Numbered from the stretch's first letter, positions 7,715 through 15,487 are shown. The stretch: DNA of 64,000 bases from Mangrovimonas aestuarii (GCF_028767185.1 NZ_JARACK010000002.1:248001-312000), one strand, 5' to 3'. The notes: generated by a model from the letters alone, not told the origin. Program-made: numbers and translations.

Positions 7715-8266
7715 TTAAATCCTCAACACCCCACGAAATCCCCTGGCAGCGTAATAGCTTTCGGCACCGTTGTGGTATACAAAAACGTGATTATATCTAA
7801 AATCGGAAAAAAGGGCACCACCAAGTTTTCGGATATCTGCAGGTGTTTTTATCCAGCTGGAGGTTTTGGTGTCAAAATTCCCAAATGTCTGTAATTTGCG
7901 ATATTGCTCTTCATTTAAAATTTCAATACCTATTGCTTTGGCCAAATCAAGAGCGTTGTGGTCGGGTTTGTGTTTTTTTCTTGATTCTAGGGCTTCTATG
8001 TCGTAGCAGCAGCTTCGTCTCCCTTTAGGACTTTCTTGTGAGCAATCATAAAAAATATATTCACCGGTTTCTTTATCGAAATCAACAACGTCAGGTTCTC
8101 CACCCGTTTTTTCCATTTCGTTAAGTGACCATAATTTGTTAGGGTTTGCTTTAAGTTTTTCTTCAACTCCATGCCAATCCAAGCCTTTATGACGATTCAT
8201 GTTCTCTGTAAATCGGTTTTTTAATATTTTGAGTATATCGGTTTGTTCTTGTGGGGATAAATTCAT
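7715..8266 (-). CDS. DUF4256 family protein
   Basis: This 183-residue cytoplasmic protein shows the DUF4256 pattern: ILKNRFTENMNRHKGLDW at the start, GGEPDVVDFDKETGEYIFYD with many acidic residues, SPKGRRSCCYDIEALESRK in the middle, and DFRYNHVFVYHNGAESYYA near the C-terminus. The function of the family is unknown. A double cysteine at about residue 89 is visible. The gene is 62 bases downstream (in its own direction) of the propeller lipoprotein gene and could share its transcript. Confidence 0.85.
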   Translation of the reverse strand: MNLSPQEQTDILKILKNRFTENMNRHKGLDWHGVEEKLKANPNKLWSLNEMEKTGGEPDVVDFDKETGEYIFYDCSQESPKGRRSCCYDIEALESRKKHKPDHNALDLAKAIGIEILNEEQYRKLQTFGNFDTKTSSWIKTPADIRKLGGALFSDFRYNHVFVYHNGAESYYAARGFRGVLRI

Positions 8267-8328
8267 GTAAATAGTAAATGTGTTTGGTTATAGATCCAAT
8301 TAATGCATCGAAAAAATACAGTATTTGT

Positions 8329-9552
8329 TTATGGTTTTCCTTCCCAAGGTCCGTTTTTGGTGATCGGGAAAAAGGGCTTTTCATCGTTCTCTTTGGCTTG
8401 AGGAGCGTAACGAAATAGACCTTTCCACCCTCCAAGCCAAAATCGTCCCTGATTGTCCTCAAGTATGCTTATAATTCCATTAGACCCAAGACCATCTTTT
8501 TCGCTAAAAAGGTTAAAGTCACTGCCATTGTATCTGTATACACCAACGTTTTCAGCAGCAAACCAAATGTTATCATTTTTATCTCTATACAGGCCGGTCG
8601 TTTCAATGCCATCAACTTTACCTTTTTCAGTAAAATTGGTAAATGTTCTACCGTTGTAAAAGCTAATGCCACCAGACATGGTCGCTATCCAGATGTTTCC
8701 TTCTTTATCCTCTAAAATTCCGTTAATGTTATTATCGGGCAAGCCATTTTGTTTTGAAAAATGGGTAAAGCTGTTTTCTTGAGAGGAAGGATGGTATTTG
8801 TACAAACCCACACCATCTGTACCAAACCAAAGATTCCCTTTTTTGTCTTCGTAAATACATTTTACACGTTTAGGCGAGAGTCCAGAAGTGGTGTCTTTAA
8901 CCGATATTTTGGGAAGAGGAAATGGTGTGAAGTTTTTACCGTCAAATTGAAATACACCTTCCATAGTTCCCAACCAAAACAAGCCGTTTTTGTCTATTTC
9001 AATACTCCAGACTTCATTGTTGATCAAACCTTCTTTTTCGAAATAGTTTACAAATGGCTTGGAATTTAAAGCAGTGTTCTCTGGAACAGAATATTTGCAC
9101 AGGCCTTTATATGTTGCAATCCATATATTACCAGCTTTATCTGTCGCAATATCATTTACACGACCATCTCCCAAACCGTCCCTTTCACTAAAATACTCTA
9201 GTGTATCACCATCAAAGCGTATCGCGCCATAATGATTTGTGCCAAACCAGAGGTTACCTTTTTTATCCTGAAATATTTTCCTGATCCAATAACAGAGTTG
9301 TCCATTGTAGTGAAATTCTCCTATTGAGGGTATTGGAGCAGGGAGCTCTGTTATAAAGTTAAAAGTTTGTTCTTGGGGTTTAGAACCCTTTAGGGGTATT
9401 GTATCCAGTTTTAAAGCTTCTTTTTTAAGTACACTTCTTTTATCTTGGTTGTTGCAGGATATGGTTAATAATGATGTTATTGATAAAAAGACAACATAGT
9501 GTAAGGGAATTCTAGGTGATTTTTTATTGAATGTTTTTATATAAGATTTCAT
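8329..9552 (-). CDS. Lipoprotein with two-component-regulator-type beta-propeller repeats
   Basis: I chose the ATG at 9552 (407 residues) because it places the lipobox TISC at residue 33; an ATG 36 bases upstream is also open. The mature part consists of repeats of the form GNLWFGT..G..RFDG.....F....GL, each with an Asn-Ile/Leu-Trp strand, about seven in all. This is the Reg_prop blade known from the sensor half of hybrid two-component systems. No kinase or membrane segment follows, so this is a free-standing, membrane-anchored propeller. It may bind a carbohydrate or a partner protein; no function is established. DUF4256 follows downstream. Confidence 0.8.
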   Translation of the reverse strand: MKSYIKTFNKKSPRIPLHYVVFLSITSLLTISCNNQDKRSVLKKEALKLDTIPLKGSKPQEQTFNFITELPAPIPSIGEFHYNGQLCYWIRKIFQDKKGNLWFGTNHYGAIRFDGDTLEYFSERDGLGDGRVNDIATDKAGNIWIATYKGLCKYSVPENTALNSKPFVNYFEKEGLINNEVWSIEIDKNGLFWLGTMEGVFQFDGKNFTPFPLPKISVKDTTSGLSPKRVKCIYEDKKGNLWFGTDGVGLYKYHPSSQENSFTHFSKQNGLPDNNINGILEDKEGNIWIATMSGGISFYNGRTFTNFTEKGKVDGIETTGLYRDKNDNIWFAAENVGVYRYNGSDFNLFSEKDGLGSNGIISILEDNQGRFWLGGWKGLFRYAPQAKENDEKPFFPITKNGPWEGKP

Positions 9553-9739
9553 ATCAATTATTTCAGATTTTTTGGAGTTATGAGCCACAATCTTTTTTGT
9601 AGTGTTAAATTTATAGAACTAAAAGATATTTGCAACCATTAATATAAATAACTCTATCTCATGTTAAACGCTATTTTTTTGTTTTATTAACAGCGTGAAT
9701 ATCTAAGAAAAATGCCAATTGATAAATGAGTTTTTATGA

Positions 9740-9782
9740 TGATAAATATCATTTTTTAATGATTATTTAAGAGGTATTTTTA
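9740..9782 (+). promoter_or_regulatory. Fnr-like dyad and -7 element before the coiled-coil gene
   Basis: TGATAAATATCA (9740-9751) is a near-perfect dyad with TGAT and ATCA ends. TATTTTTA (9775-9782), a match to TAnnTTTA, begins 29.5 bp downstream of its centre. The hemN promoter has the same -7 octamer at the same distance. Confidence 0.65.
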
Positions 9783-9802
9783 GGCTACTAAAAAATAAAA
9801 AA

Positions 9803-10189
9803 ATGGAGGCTCATTTAATAACCCATTCAGATTTGCATTTTGAACATATACTTTGGAGAAAGGAAATTGATTTTTGGAAAGATGAGATTAAATCATTTCA
9901 AAAGCGGCTGGATGAGTTGGTAAGCCGCTGGACGGATGAAATGGTATTGGCAGAATTAGGACAATATCAAAATAACTTTACCATTCATAACAACAAAATA
10001 GAAGAGTTTAAGGAAGCTATAGATGCTCATGAGCACAACATCTCCAAGCAATATGAAAGCCAGCACGAGGCTATGGATAGAGTGTATGTAGAAAGACATA
10101 AACAATTAAGAACGGATTTGGAGACACAACGCCATATATACAACGATCTCAAAAAGCGATTTTTTGATTTTCTTTCAAAATATATGTGA
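9803..10189 (+). CDS. Small coiled-coil protein of unknown function
   Basis: The 128-residue product is almost entirely helical and charged: IDFWKDEIKSFQKRLDELV, then IHNNKIEEFKEAIDAHEHN, then RHKQLRTDLETQRHIYNDL, with regular heptad-like leucine/isoleucine spacing. It has six or more histidines but no recognisable metal motif, no signal peptide and no membrane segment. I do not recognise a family. An ATG preceded by an A-rich leader at 9803 fits the promoter at 9740-9782. The Fnr-like dyad suggests it is made when oxygen is limiting, alongside cbb3 oxidase and HemN. Confidence 0.7.
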   Translation: MEAHLITHSDLHFEHILWRKEIDFWKDEIKSFQKRLDELVSRWTDEMVLAELGQYQNNFTIHNNKIEEFKEAIDAHEHNISKQYESQHEAMDRVYVERHKQLRTDLETQRHIYNDLKKRFFDFLSKYM

Positions 10190-10205
10190 ATTATTATCAG
10201 TTGAT

Positions 10206-10333
10206 TAAGCGGCTATCTAAGACTATTGCTTGATTGTGTAGTACATCTATTGCTTTACCTTTAACTGTAAATTTAAGGAAGTATTAGTCGTGCAAACCAA
10301 CCATGCACAACAAGAAGTTCTAGATAGCCGTGT
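10206..10333. repeat. Long imperfect inverted repeat (~125 bp), possible MITE-like or structured RNA element
   Basis: CGGCTATCTAAGA (10210-10222) pairs with TTCTAGATAGCCG (10318-10330), matching at 11 of 13 positions. Inside it CTTGATTGTG (10229-10238) pairs with CACAACAAG (10306-10314), with one bulge. A small GTGCA/TGCAC hairpin sits within the loop. The transcript would fold into one extended stem. It fills most of the 10190-10466 gap between the coiled-coil gene and the Crp/Fnr gene. There is no T-run after it, so a simple terminator is unlikely. Confidence 0.55.
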
Positions 10334-10466
10334 TTTATTATCACTGTTTTCTAGGTAGTTAACGATTATACTATTTAAAAGATTTACAGCTTTACAAGAA
10401 TTCCAACAATCCCGTTTAAAAACAATATATTTGTCACTAACAACTTTCCGTTTTTGCATCACTACC

Positions 10467-11099
10467 ATGATAGAAGAATTACAACAGCAGTTTGGTTTTT
10501 TATTCGAGGCACCCCTTATTCAGGAAATTAACGCTTCAGGAACTTACAAAGAAGTTAAGGCAGGCCAAACTCTTATTGATATTGGAGAGCCTATTAAGTC
10601 TATTCCATTGTTGCTTTCTGGAGCCATAAAAATACTCAGGGAAGACGAAAAGGGAGATGAGTTGGTGTTGTATTTTATTGAACGTGGAGATACTTGTGCG
10701 ATGACTTTGTCATGCTGTATGGGAAACAAAAAAAGTGAAATTCGTGCCGCGGCCGAAACAGATGCAAAATTGATTATGGTTCCTGTTGAGAAAATGGGGG
10801 AGTGGATGGGGAAGTATCAAAGTTGGCAGTCGTTTATTTTACAGAGTTATCACGATAGAATGAGTGAGATGCTGGAATCCATAGACACTATTGCTTTTCT
10901 TAAAATGGACGAACGTATTTTAAAATATCTTCGAGACAAAGCGATGGTAAACCATAATGATATTATACAGGTAACTCATCAAGAGATTGCCTTCGACTTG
11001 CATACTTCCAGAGTAGTCGTTTCAAGAATTCTTAAATCCCTTGAAAAGGATGGTAAAATAGAATTGTACAGAAACAGTATAAAAGTATTGTCACTTTAG
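10467..11099 (+). CDS. Crp/Fnr family regulator of the sulfide/persulfide locus
   Basis: From the ATG at 10467 the protein has 210 residues: a cyclic-nucleotide-binding-type beta-roll (about 20-115), a dimer helix (about 120-150) and a winged helix-turn-helix (about 165-205, recognition helix HTSRVVVSRILK). It lacks the N-terminal cysteines of Fe-S Fnr proteins but has C77, C83 and C84 in DTCAMTLSCCMGN. Fnr's specificity glutamate is replaced by valine (V183), so its site should differ from the classical Fnr box. GTAAC-N4-GTTAC dyads precede the next three transcription units and are its likely targets. TATATTTG at 10426-10433 is its own -7 element. Sulfur sensing by the cysteines is inference. 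Confidence 0.88.
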   Translation: MIEELQQQFGFLFEAPLIQEINASGTYKEVKAGQTLIDIGEPIKSIPLLLSGAIKILREDEKGDELVLYFIERGDTCAMTLSCCMGNKKSEIRAAAETDAKLIMVPVEKMGEWMGKYQSWQSFILQSYHDRMSEMLESIDTIAFLKMDERILKYLRDKAMVNHNDIIQVTHQEIAFDLHTSRVVVSRILKSLEKDGKIELYRNSIKVLSL

Positions 11100-11103
11100 T
11101 TTT

Positions 11104-11147
11104 GTTACAAAAGTTACCTAGCAAGTGCAAAATGAACACTAGTTTTG
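11104..11147 (+). promoter_or_regulatory. tauE promoter: GTTAC-N4-GTTAC site plus -7 TAGTTTTG
   Basis: The site TGTTACAAAAGTTACCT occupies 11103-11119. Its left arm is GTTAC rather than GTAAC, one base off the dyad. TAGTTTTG (11140-11147) matches TAnnTTTG and begins exactly 29.5 bp downstream of the site centre (11110.5). The tauE ATG follows 17 bases after the -7 element, as at trxA. Confidence 0.75.
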
Positions 11148-11164
11148 TCGTCTAAAATCTAATT

Positions 11165-11965
11165 ATGGATATTTTTCAAATACTAGGTTATGTAGGCGCA
11201 TTGTGTATAGGTGTTGTTTTGGGATTAAGTGGAGGAGGAGGTTCTATTCTTACTGTACCAATTTTAGTATACTTATTTTTTATAAACCCTGTTACAGCAA
11301 CTGCATACTCTCTGTTTGTAGTGGGGACAACTGCTTTGGTTGGGGCTTTACGTAATATTCAAAAAGGGATGGTAGATTTGAGAACGGCCTTGATTTTTGC
11401 CCTTCCAGCTTTTATTTCTGTTTACGCTACACGAAGGTTTATAGTACCTGCCATTCCTGAAAGTCTGGGAACTATAGCTGGTTTTGATATATCCAAAGAC
11501 ATTGCTATCATGATCTTTTTCGCATTCATCATGTTTGTGGCGTCACTATCAATGATTCGTAATAAATCCAACCAAGAGGAAGAAAACCATAAAGTGGAGT
11601 ACAATTATCCACTTATTATTGCCGAAGGGTTAATAGTGGGTGTCCTTACTGGCGTTGTTGGTGCTGGAGGCGGTTTTTTAATTATCCCAGCTTTGGTTTT
11701 GTTGGCTAAATTACCAATGAAAAAAGCTGTTGCAACCTCATTGCTAATTATTGCTATTAATTCATTAATAGGGTTTACCGGAGACCTGGAGACCCTTAAG
11801 GTAGATTGGATTTTTCTCTTAGGATTTACAGCACTATCTGTAGTGGGGATTTTCTTTGGAATTTATCTCTCTAAATTTATTGATGGTAAAAAACTAAAAA
11901 AGGCCTTTGGGTGGTTTGTACTACTTATGGCCGTTTATATCCTTTATAAGGAGTTAACTATGTAG
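11165..11965 (+). CDS. TauE/SafE family sulfur-anion exporter
   Basis: The 266-residue protein is a typical TauE/SafE membrane protein of about eight segments, built as two repeats, each starting with a glycine-rich helix: VLGLSGGGGSILTVPILVYL near residue 20 and VGVLTGVVGAGGGFLIIPAL near residue 160. Members export sulfite, thiosulfate or sulfoacetate. Position between the Crp/Fnr regulator and the persulfide dioxygenase indicates export of sulfite or thiosulfate produced during sulfide detoxification; in the staphylococcal cst locus a TauE protein has the same place. It has its own promoter at 11104-11147. Confidence 0.9.
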   Translation: MDIFQILGYVGALCIGVVLGLSGGGGSILTVPILVYLFFINPVTATAYSLFVVGTTALVGALRNIQKGMVDLRTALIFALPAFISVYATRRFIVPAIPESLGTIAGFDISKDIAIMIFFAFIMFVASLSMIRNKSNQEEENHKVEYNYPLIIAEGLIVGVLTGVVGAGGGFLIIPALVLLAKLPMKKAVATSLLIIAINSLIGFTGDLETLKVDWIFLLGFTALSVVGIFFGIYLSKFIDGKKLKKAFGWFVLLMAVYILYKELTM

Positions 11966-11981
11966 TTACCGTTGTTTAACT

Positions 11982-12025
11982 GTAACCCAGGTTACCTAAG
12001 GACATTGAATAAAGTCTTATTTTTG
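11982..12025 (+). promoter_or_regulatory. cstB-like gene promoter: GTAAC-N4-GTTAC dyad plus -7 TATTTTTG
   Basis: TGTAACCCAGGTTACC (11981-11996) contains a perfect GTAACC-N2-GGTTAC palindrome, the best copy of the motif. TATTTTTG (12018-12025) begins 29.5 bp downstream of the dyad centre (11988.5), the same distance as at tauE and trxA. The start codon is farther away here (12139), leaving a leader of roughly 105 bases. Confidence 0.85.
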
Positions 12026-12038
12026 TAATGAATTTTAA

Positions 12039-12095
12039 ATGAACAATACGATGAAACATCCCTCTAAATGTTTAGGCTTAAAAAATAATTATTAA
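12039..12095 (+). CDS. Possible 18-residue leader peptide before the cstB-like gene
   Basis: An ATG 13 bases after the -7 element opens a reading frame MNNTMKHPSKCLGLKNNY that stops at 12093-12095. It lies wholly within the leader of the persulfide dioxygenase gene and contains a single cysteine. It could be a regulatory upstream ORF whose translation responds to cysteine or persulfide state. Equally it may be chance, since no ribosome-binding site or attenuator hairpin is evident. Confidence 0.25.
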   Translation: MNNTMKHPSKCLGLKNNY

Positions 12096-12138
12096 GAGGA
12101 TGTTACATGTGACTAATAGAAACACTAAATATATACAC

Positions 12139-13551
12139 ATGAAAGTAGATCAAATATATACCGGATGTTTAGCGCAAGGCGCTTATTATATTGAAAGTAA
12201 AGGAGAAGTAGCAATTATAGATCCTTTACGTGAAGTACAACCTTATATTGACCGTGCTGAAAAGGAAGGAGGGAAGATTAAATATATTTTCGAAACTCAT
12301 TTTCATGCCGATTTCGTTAGTGGTCATGTTACCCTATCAAAATTAACTGGAGCCCCTATTGTTTATGGTCCAACAGCCAATCCTTCTTTCGATGCAATTA
12401 TCGCTACAGATGGACAGGAGTTTAAACTTGGTGATGTTACAATTATAGCATTGCATACCCCAGGGCATACTATGGAAAGTACCACTTATTTGTTACGTGA
12501 TGAAAATGGGAAAGACCATGCCATTTTCAGTGGGGATACTTTGTTCTTAGGTGATGTAGGTCGTCCAGATTTGGCTCAAAAGGCTGCCCATATGACCCAA
12601 GAACAATTGGCAGGTACACTTTACGATAGCTTACGTACCAAGATTATGCCTTTAGCAGACGATGTGACTGTTTATCCAGCACATGGCGCTGGATCAGCTT
12701 GTGGTAAGAACATGATGAAGGAAACCGTTGATACTCTGGGCAATCAAAAGAAAATGAACTATGCTCTTAGAGCAGATATGACTAAGGAAGAATTTATTGC
12801 CGAAGTAACCGATGGGCTTGCACCACCACCACAATACTTCCCATTGAACGTAAAAATGAACAAGGAAGGATACGAAGATATCGATGCTATTTTAGAGCGT
12901 GGTACCCGTGCGTTATCGCCAAACGAGTTTGAGGCTGCTGCTAATGAAACCGGAGCTATAATATTGGATGTTCGTCATCAAAACGAGTTTGTTAAAGGAC
13001 ATATTCCAAGATCTATTTTTATTGGTCTTGACGGAGGTTTTGCACCTTGGGTAGGTGCCTTAATAGCCGATGTAGAACAACCTATTCTTTTGGTAACTGG
13101 TGAAGGTCGTGAGGAAGAAGCAGTGACCCGTTTATCTCGTGTTGGATTCGATAAAACTTTAGGATATTTAAAAGGAGGTTTCGAAGCTTGGAAGAACGAT
13201 GGTAAAGAATACGATACCTTGTCTTCTATCGATGCAACCGAATTCAAAGCACGTTTAGAAGCCGAAAATGTTCCTGTATTCGATGTTAGAAAAGATGGAG
13301 AGTTCAAGGCTGAGCATATTGCAGATGCGCACCACACACCTCTTGATTTCTTAAATGACCATTTGGCAGAATTCCCAGAAGATAAAACATTCTATGTACA
13401 CTGTGCTGGAGGATATCGCTCTGTGATTGCTGCTTCAATACTTAAGAGCCGTGGTATCCATAATTTAGTCGATGTTGCAGGAGGAATGAAAGCCATTCGT
13501 GAATCAGGTATCCCGTTAACAGATTACGTTTGTCCTTCAACTTTAAAATAA
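12139..13551 (+). CDS. Persulfide dioxygenase - pseudo-rhodanese - rhodanese (CstB-like)
   Basis: I take the ATG at 12139 (470 residues); a frame-open ATG at 12100 adds 13 residues unlike the family start MKVDQIYTGC. Residues 1-240 are a metallo-beta-lactamase domain with THFHADF (53-59), HTPGH (106-110), SGDTLF (D133) and YPAHGAG (H182), the ETHE1/persulfide-dioxygenase pattern. Residues 255-355 are a rhodanese fold whose active-site cysteine is missing (VTGEGREEE). Residues 365-465 are a second rhodanese with the catalytic C422 in HCAGGYRS. This order matches S. aureus CstB, which turns persulfide and sulfite into thiosulfate. Regulated by the dyad at 11982-11995; a terminator follows. Confidence 0.9.
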   Translation: MKVDQIYTGCLAQGAYYIESKGEVAIIDPLREVQPYIDRAEKEGGKIKYIFETHFHADFVSGHVTLSKLTGAPIVYGPTANPSFDAIIATDGQEFKLGDVTIIALHTPGHTMESTTYLLRDENGKDHAIFSGDTLFLGDVGRPDLAQKAAHMTQEQLAGTLYDSLRTKIMPLADDVTVYPAHGAGSACGKNMMKETVDTLGNQKKMNYALRADMTKEEFIAEVTDGLAPPPQYFPLNVKMNKEGYEDIDAILERGTRALSPNEFEAAANETGAIILDVRHQNEFVKGHIPRSIFIGLDGGFAPWVGALIADVEQPILLVTGEGREEEAVTRLSRVGFDKTLGYLKGGFEAWKNDGKEYDTLSSIDATEFKARLEAENVPVFDVRKDGEFKAEHIADAHHTPLDFLNDHLAEFPEDKTFYVHCAGGYRSVIAASILKSRGIHNLVDVAGGMKAIRESGIPLTDYVCPSTLK

Positions 13552-13574
13552 AAAGAATAGAATCTCATATTATT

Positions 13575-13604
13575 AAAAGCGACCATTAGGGTCGCTTTTT
13601 TTTT
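13575..13604 (+). terminator. Rho-independent terminator after the cstB-like gene
   Basis: AAAAGCGACC and GGTCGCTTTT form a 10-bp stem with a 5-base loop, followed by a run of T. It ends directly against the trxA operator, so trxA has an independent promoter. Confidence 0.9.
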
Positions 13605-13648
13605 GTAACAAGAGTTACGGTACAAATTATAAAAACAGTGTAATTTTG
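13605..13648 (+). promoter_or_regulatory. trxA promoter: GTAAC-N4-GTTAC dyad plus -7 TAATTTTG
   Basis: GTAAC (13605-13609) and GTTAC (13614-13618) form the dyad. TAATTTTG (13641-13648) begins 29.5 bp downstream of its centre (13611.5). The ATG is 17 bases after the -7 element. Confidence 0.85.
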
Positions 13649-13665
13649 TGTAAGACATAAACGAA

Positions 13666-13962
13666 ATGAGTAGTTTTTCAGATATAATAAATCAAAACAA
13701 ACCCGTGTTAATAGACTTTTTCGCAGAATGGTGTGGTCCTTGTAAAATGATGTCTCCTATTCTTAAAGAAGTTAAAGAAAGCTTGGGAGATAAAGTGGCT
13801 ATCATTAAGATTGATGTTGATAAAAATCAATCGCTTGCAGCAAAGTACCAGGTTAGGGGAGTTCCAACCTTAATGCTTTTTAAAAATGGGCAGCAGCTTT
13901 GGAGACAATCTGGTGTATTGCAAAAAAATGAATTGATACAACTGGTAAATAATCATAGTTAA
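13666..13962 (+). CDS. trxA: Thioredoxin
   Basis: The 98-residue protein is a minimal thioredoxin with the active site AEWCGPCKM (C23, C26) and the cis-proline loop RGVPTLMLF. No signal peptide is present, so it acts in the cytoplasm. It has its own promoter with the GTAAC-N4-GTTAC site used by tauE and the persulfide dioxygenase gene, which implies co-induction. Its likely job in this setting is reduction of protein or low-molecular-weight persulfides. It is probably not the housekeeping thioredoxin of the cell, but that cannot be shown from the window. Confidence 0.9.
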   Translation: MSSFSDIINQNKPVLIDFFAEWCGPCKMMSPILKEVKESLGDKVAIIKIDVDKNQSLAAKYQVRGVPTLMLFKNGQQLWRQSGVLQKNELIQLVNNHS

Positions 13963-13983
13963 GTTTTAATTTAGATTTGGTTG

Positions 13984-14007
13984 AGCCTCCTACGGGAGGC
14001 TTTTTTT
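13984..14007 (+). terminator. Terminator after trxA
   Basis: AGCCTCC and GGAGGCT form a 7-bp GC-rich stem around TACG, followed by seven T. It closes the sulfide locus. Confidence 0.9.
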
Positions 14008-14110
14008 GATATTAACAGGAACAAGAATAATAAGAGTATTCCTATATTTAACCAAGAATAAATCTATGTTTGAGAAAGAATAAAAATTAACGAACAATTG
14101 TTCCCAAAAT

Positions 14111-14623
14111 ATGAGCAAAATATTATTTAAGGAAACACAAGGGTTTAGACAATGGTGGATTTGGATTATACATTTTGTTTTAGGCCTTGTTTTCGTATAC
14201 ATTATTTACAAGCAACTTATTTTACATGAAGTTGTCGGTGATAATCCTGCATCTGATTTTGTTGTTATTATAAATACTTTTCTGGTGTTAGGCTCTGCAG
14301 TTTTGTTTAAGGTAATGAAATTATCGACCGAGATATATCAAGAAAGAATTGTTTGGAGCTTTTATCCTTTTGTTAGGAAGAAGGAACTTTATTGGGAACA
14401 AATACAAACGGCAGAGGTAATTGATTATGGTTTTGTAGGAGGTTGGGGGATTCGCTTATTGACTAAATATGGCACAGTTTATAACACCTCCGGTAAAACA
14501 GGATTAGCGCTACAAACTAAGTCAGGTAAAAAGTTTTTGATTGGTACCCAAAAATGTGAGGAGTTAAAGCGAGTTATACGAAAATGTCTAAGTAATATAA
14601 CTGAGGAAATTCAAAATAAATGA
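14111..14623 (+). CDS. Membrane protein with two transmembrane segments and a PH-like C-terminal region
   Basis: This 170-residue protein has two hydrophobic segments (about residues 17-35, WIIHFVLGLVFVYIIYKQL, and 50-68) and a cytosolic part with alternating strands. That part (ERIVWSFYPFVRKKELYWEQ and GWGIRLLTKYGTVYNTSGK) resembles bacterial PH-domain membrane proteins. No function is known. Its stop overlaps the start of the next gene as ATGA, so they form a translationally coupled pair. The 12-bp palindrome GAACAATTGTTC lies just before the start codon. Confidence 0.6.
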   Translation: MSKILFKETQGFRQWWIWIIHFVLGLVFVYIIYKQLILHEVVGDNPASDFVVIINTFLVLGSAVLFKVMKLSTEIYQERIVWSFYPFVRKKELYWEQIQTAEVIDYGFVGGWGIRLLTKYGTVYNTSGKTGLALQTKSGKKFLIGTQKCEELKRVIRKCLSNITEEIQNK

Positions 14624-15432
14624 GGAAATTATTGTTTCTAGCAATTATATTATTGACAATTAAAAGTTATGGTCAAGATTTTGAGTTAAGGAAAACACCT
14701 TATGTTTGCAGTATTATTGTTTATAAAAACGGAGAGACCAAATTAGGTTTTTTGAAAATGAACGATTCAGCTTTCGATCCTAGGTTTAAAATTAGTGAAA
14801 GTGAGAAGGCTCAAAAAATAGATATAGATGAAATAGATATAATTATTACTGATCCATTCGAAGAAACACCCAGGATTTTCCAGTACCTAGATAATGACCA
14901 AAACAGATTTAAAATGTTTGTTGAATTGGTTTATAAAGATGAAATAAGTATTTATTTAAGACTTTCAAATGATCTTAATTTATTTTACTCGGAATTTGAT
15001 AGAACCACAGGAATGGAAATGATGAATGCAATGAGAAGATGGGGAAATCCTGCTAGAATAAGTCTGTCTAATGGGCGTGTTGAAATGAGTCCTAGCTCAA
15101 TCTCATCTCCAATTGTTAACCCTAGTTTAACTCAAACTAATGTGTTGCCCGATGGAAGAGAAATTGAAATTCCAGGAGGATTTAGTGGATTTTATGGGTT
15201 TAATAATTCTTTTGTCCCAAAATTATCTGGAGTTGGATATTACCTATTCAAGGCACCGGAAAACAAATTAATAACAATTAGATCACATAAAAAGTTCATC
15301 AAAAAATCAATGTCTTATTTTGAAGATTGTCCTGAGTTTGTTGAAGCTTTTAAGCATGAGGAGATTACCTTGAATGATCTGATAGCTTTTATTGAAGTAT
15401 ATAAAAGTACATGCTTTAACAATGAGAAGTAA
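14620..15432 (+). CDS. Exported hypothetical protein
   Basis: The 270-residue product begins with a signal peptide (MRKLLFLAIILLTIKSYGQ, cleavage after YGQ) and is then soluble and beta-rich, with acidic patches (IDIDEIDIIITDPFEETP). It resembles many uncharacterised flavobacterial periplasmic proteins. I cannot assign a family. It overlaps the upstream membrane-protein gene by 4 bases and probably works with it. The terminator at 15435-15465 ends the unit. Confidence 0.6.
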   Translation: MRKLLFLAIILLTIKSYGQDFELRKTPYVCSIIVYKNGETKLGFLKMNDSAFDPRFKISESEKAQKIDIDEIDIIITDPFEETPRIFQYLDNDQNRFKMFVELVYKDEISIYLRLSNDLNLFYSEFDRTTGMEMMNAMRRWGNPARISLSNGRVEMSPSSISSPIVNPSLTQTNVLPDGREIEIPGGFSGFYGFNNSFVPKLSGVGYYLFKAPENKLITIRSHKKFIKKSMSYFEDCPEFVEAFKHEEITLNDLIAFIEVYKSTCFNNEK

Positions 15433-15434
15433 AA

Positions 15435-15465
15435 AAAATCCCCATCAAATTCGATGGGGATTTTG
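15435..15465. terminator. Bidirectional terminator
   Basis: ATCCCCATC and GATGGGGAT form a 9-bp stem, flanked by an A-run on the left and a T-run on the right, between two convergent genes. Confidence 0.9.
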
Positions 15466-15487
15466 TTTTATCAAGTTATCCGTGAGA

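Noticed and set aside
10247-10468. Antisense reading frame across the hairpin element and the regulator's promoter
   Set aside because: It overlaps the inverted repeat and the -7 element and has no protein-like composition.
14092-14103. Palindrome GAACAATTGTTC just before the 14111 gene
   Set aside because: It is AT-rich, has no -7 element at the 29.5-bp spacing, and differs from both dyad classes.
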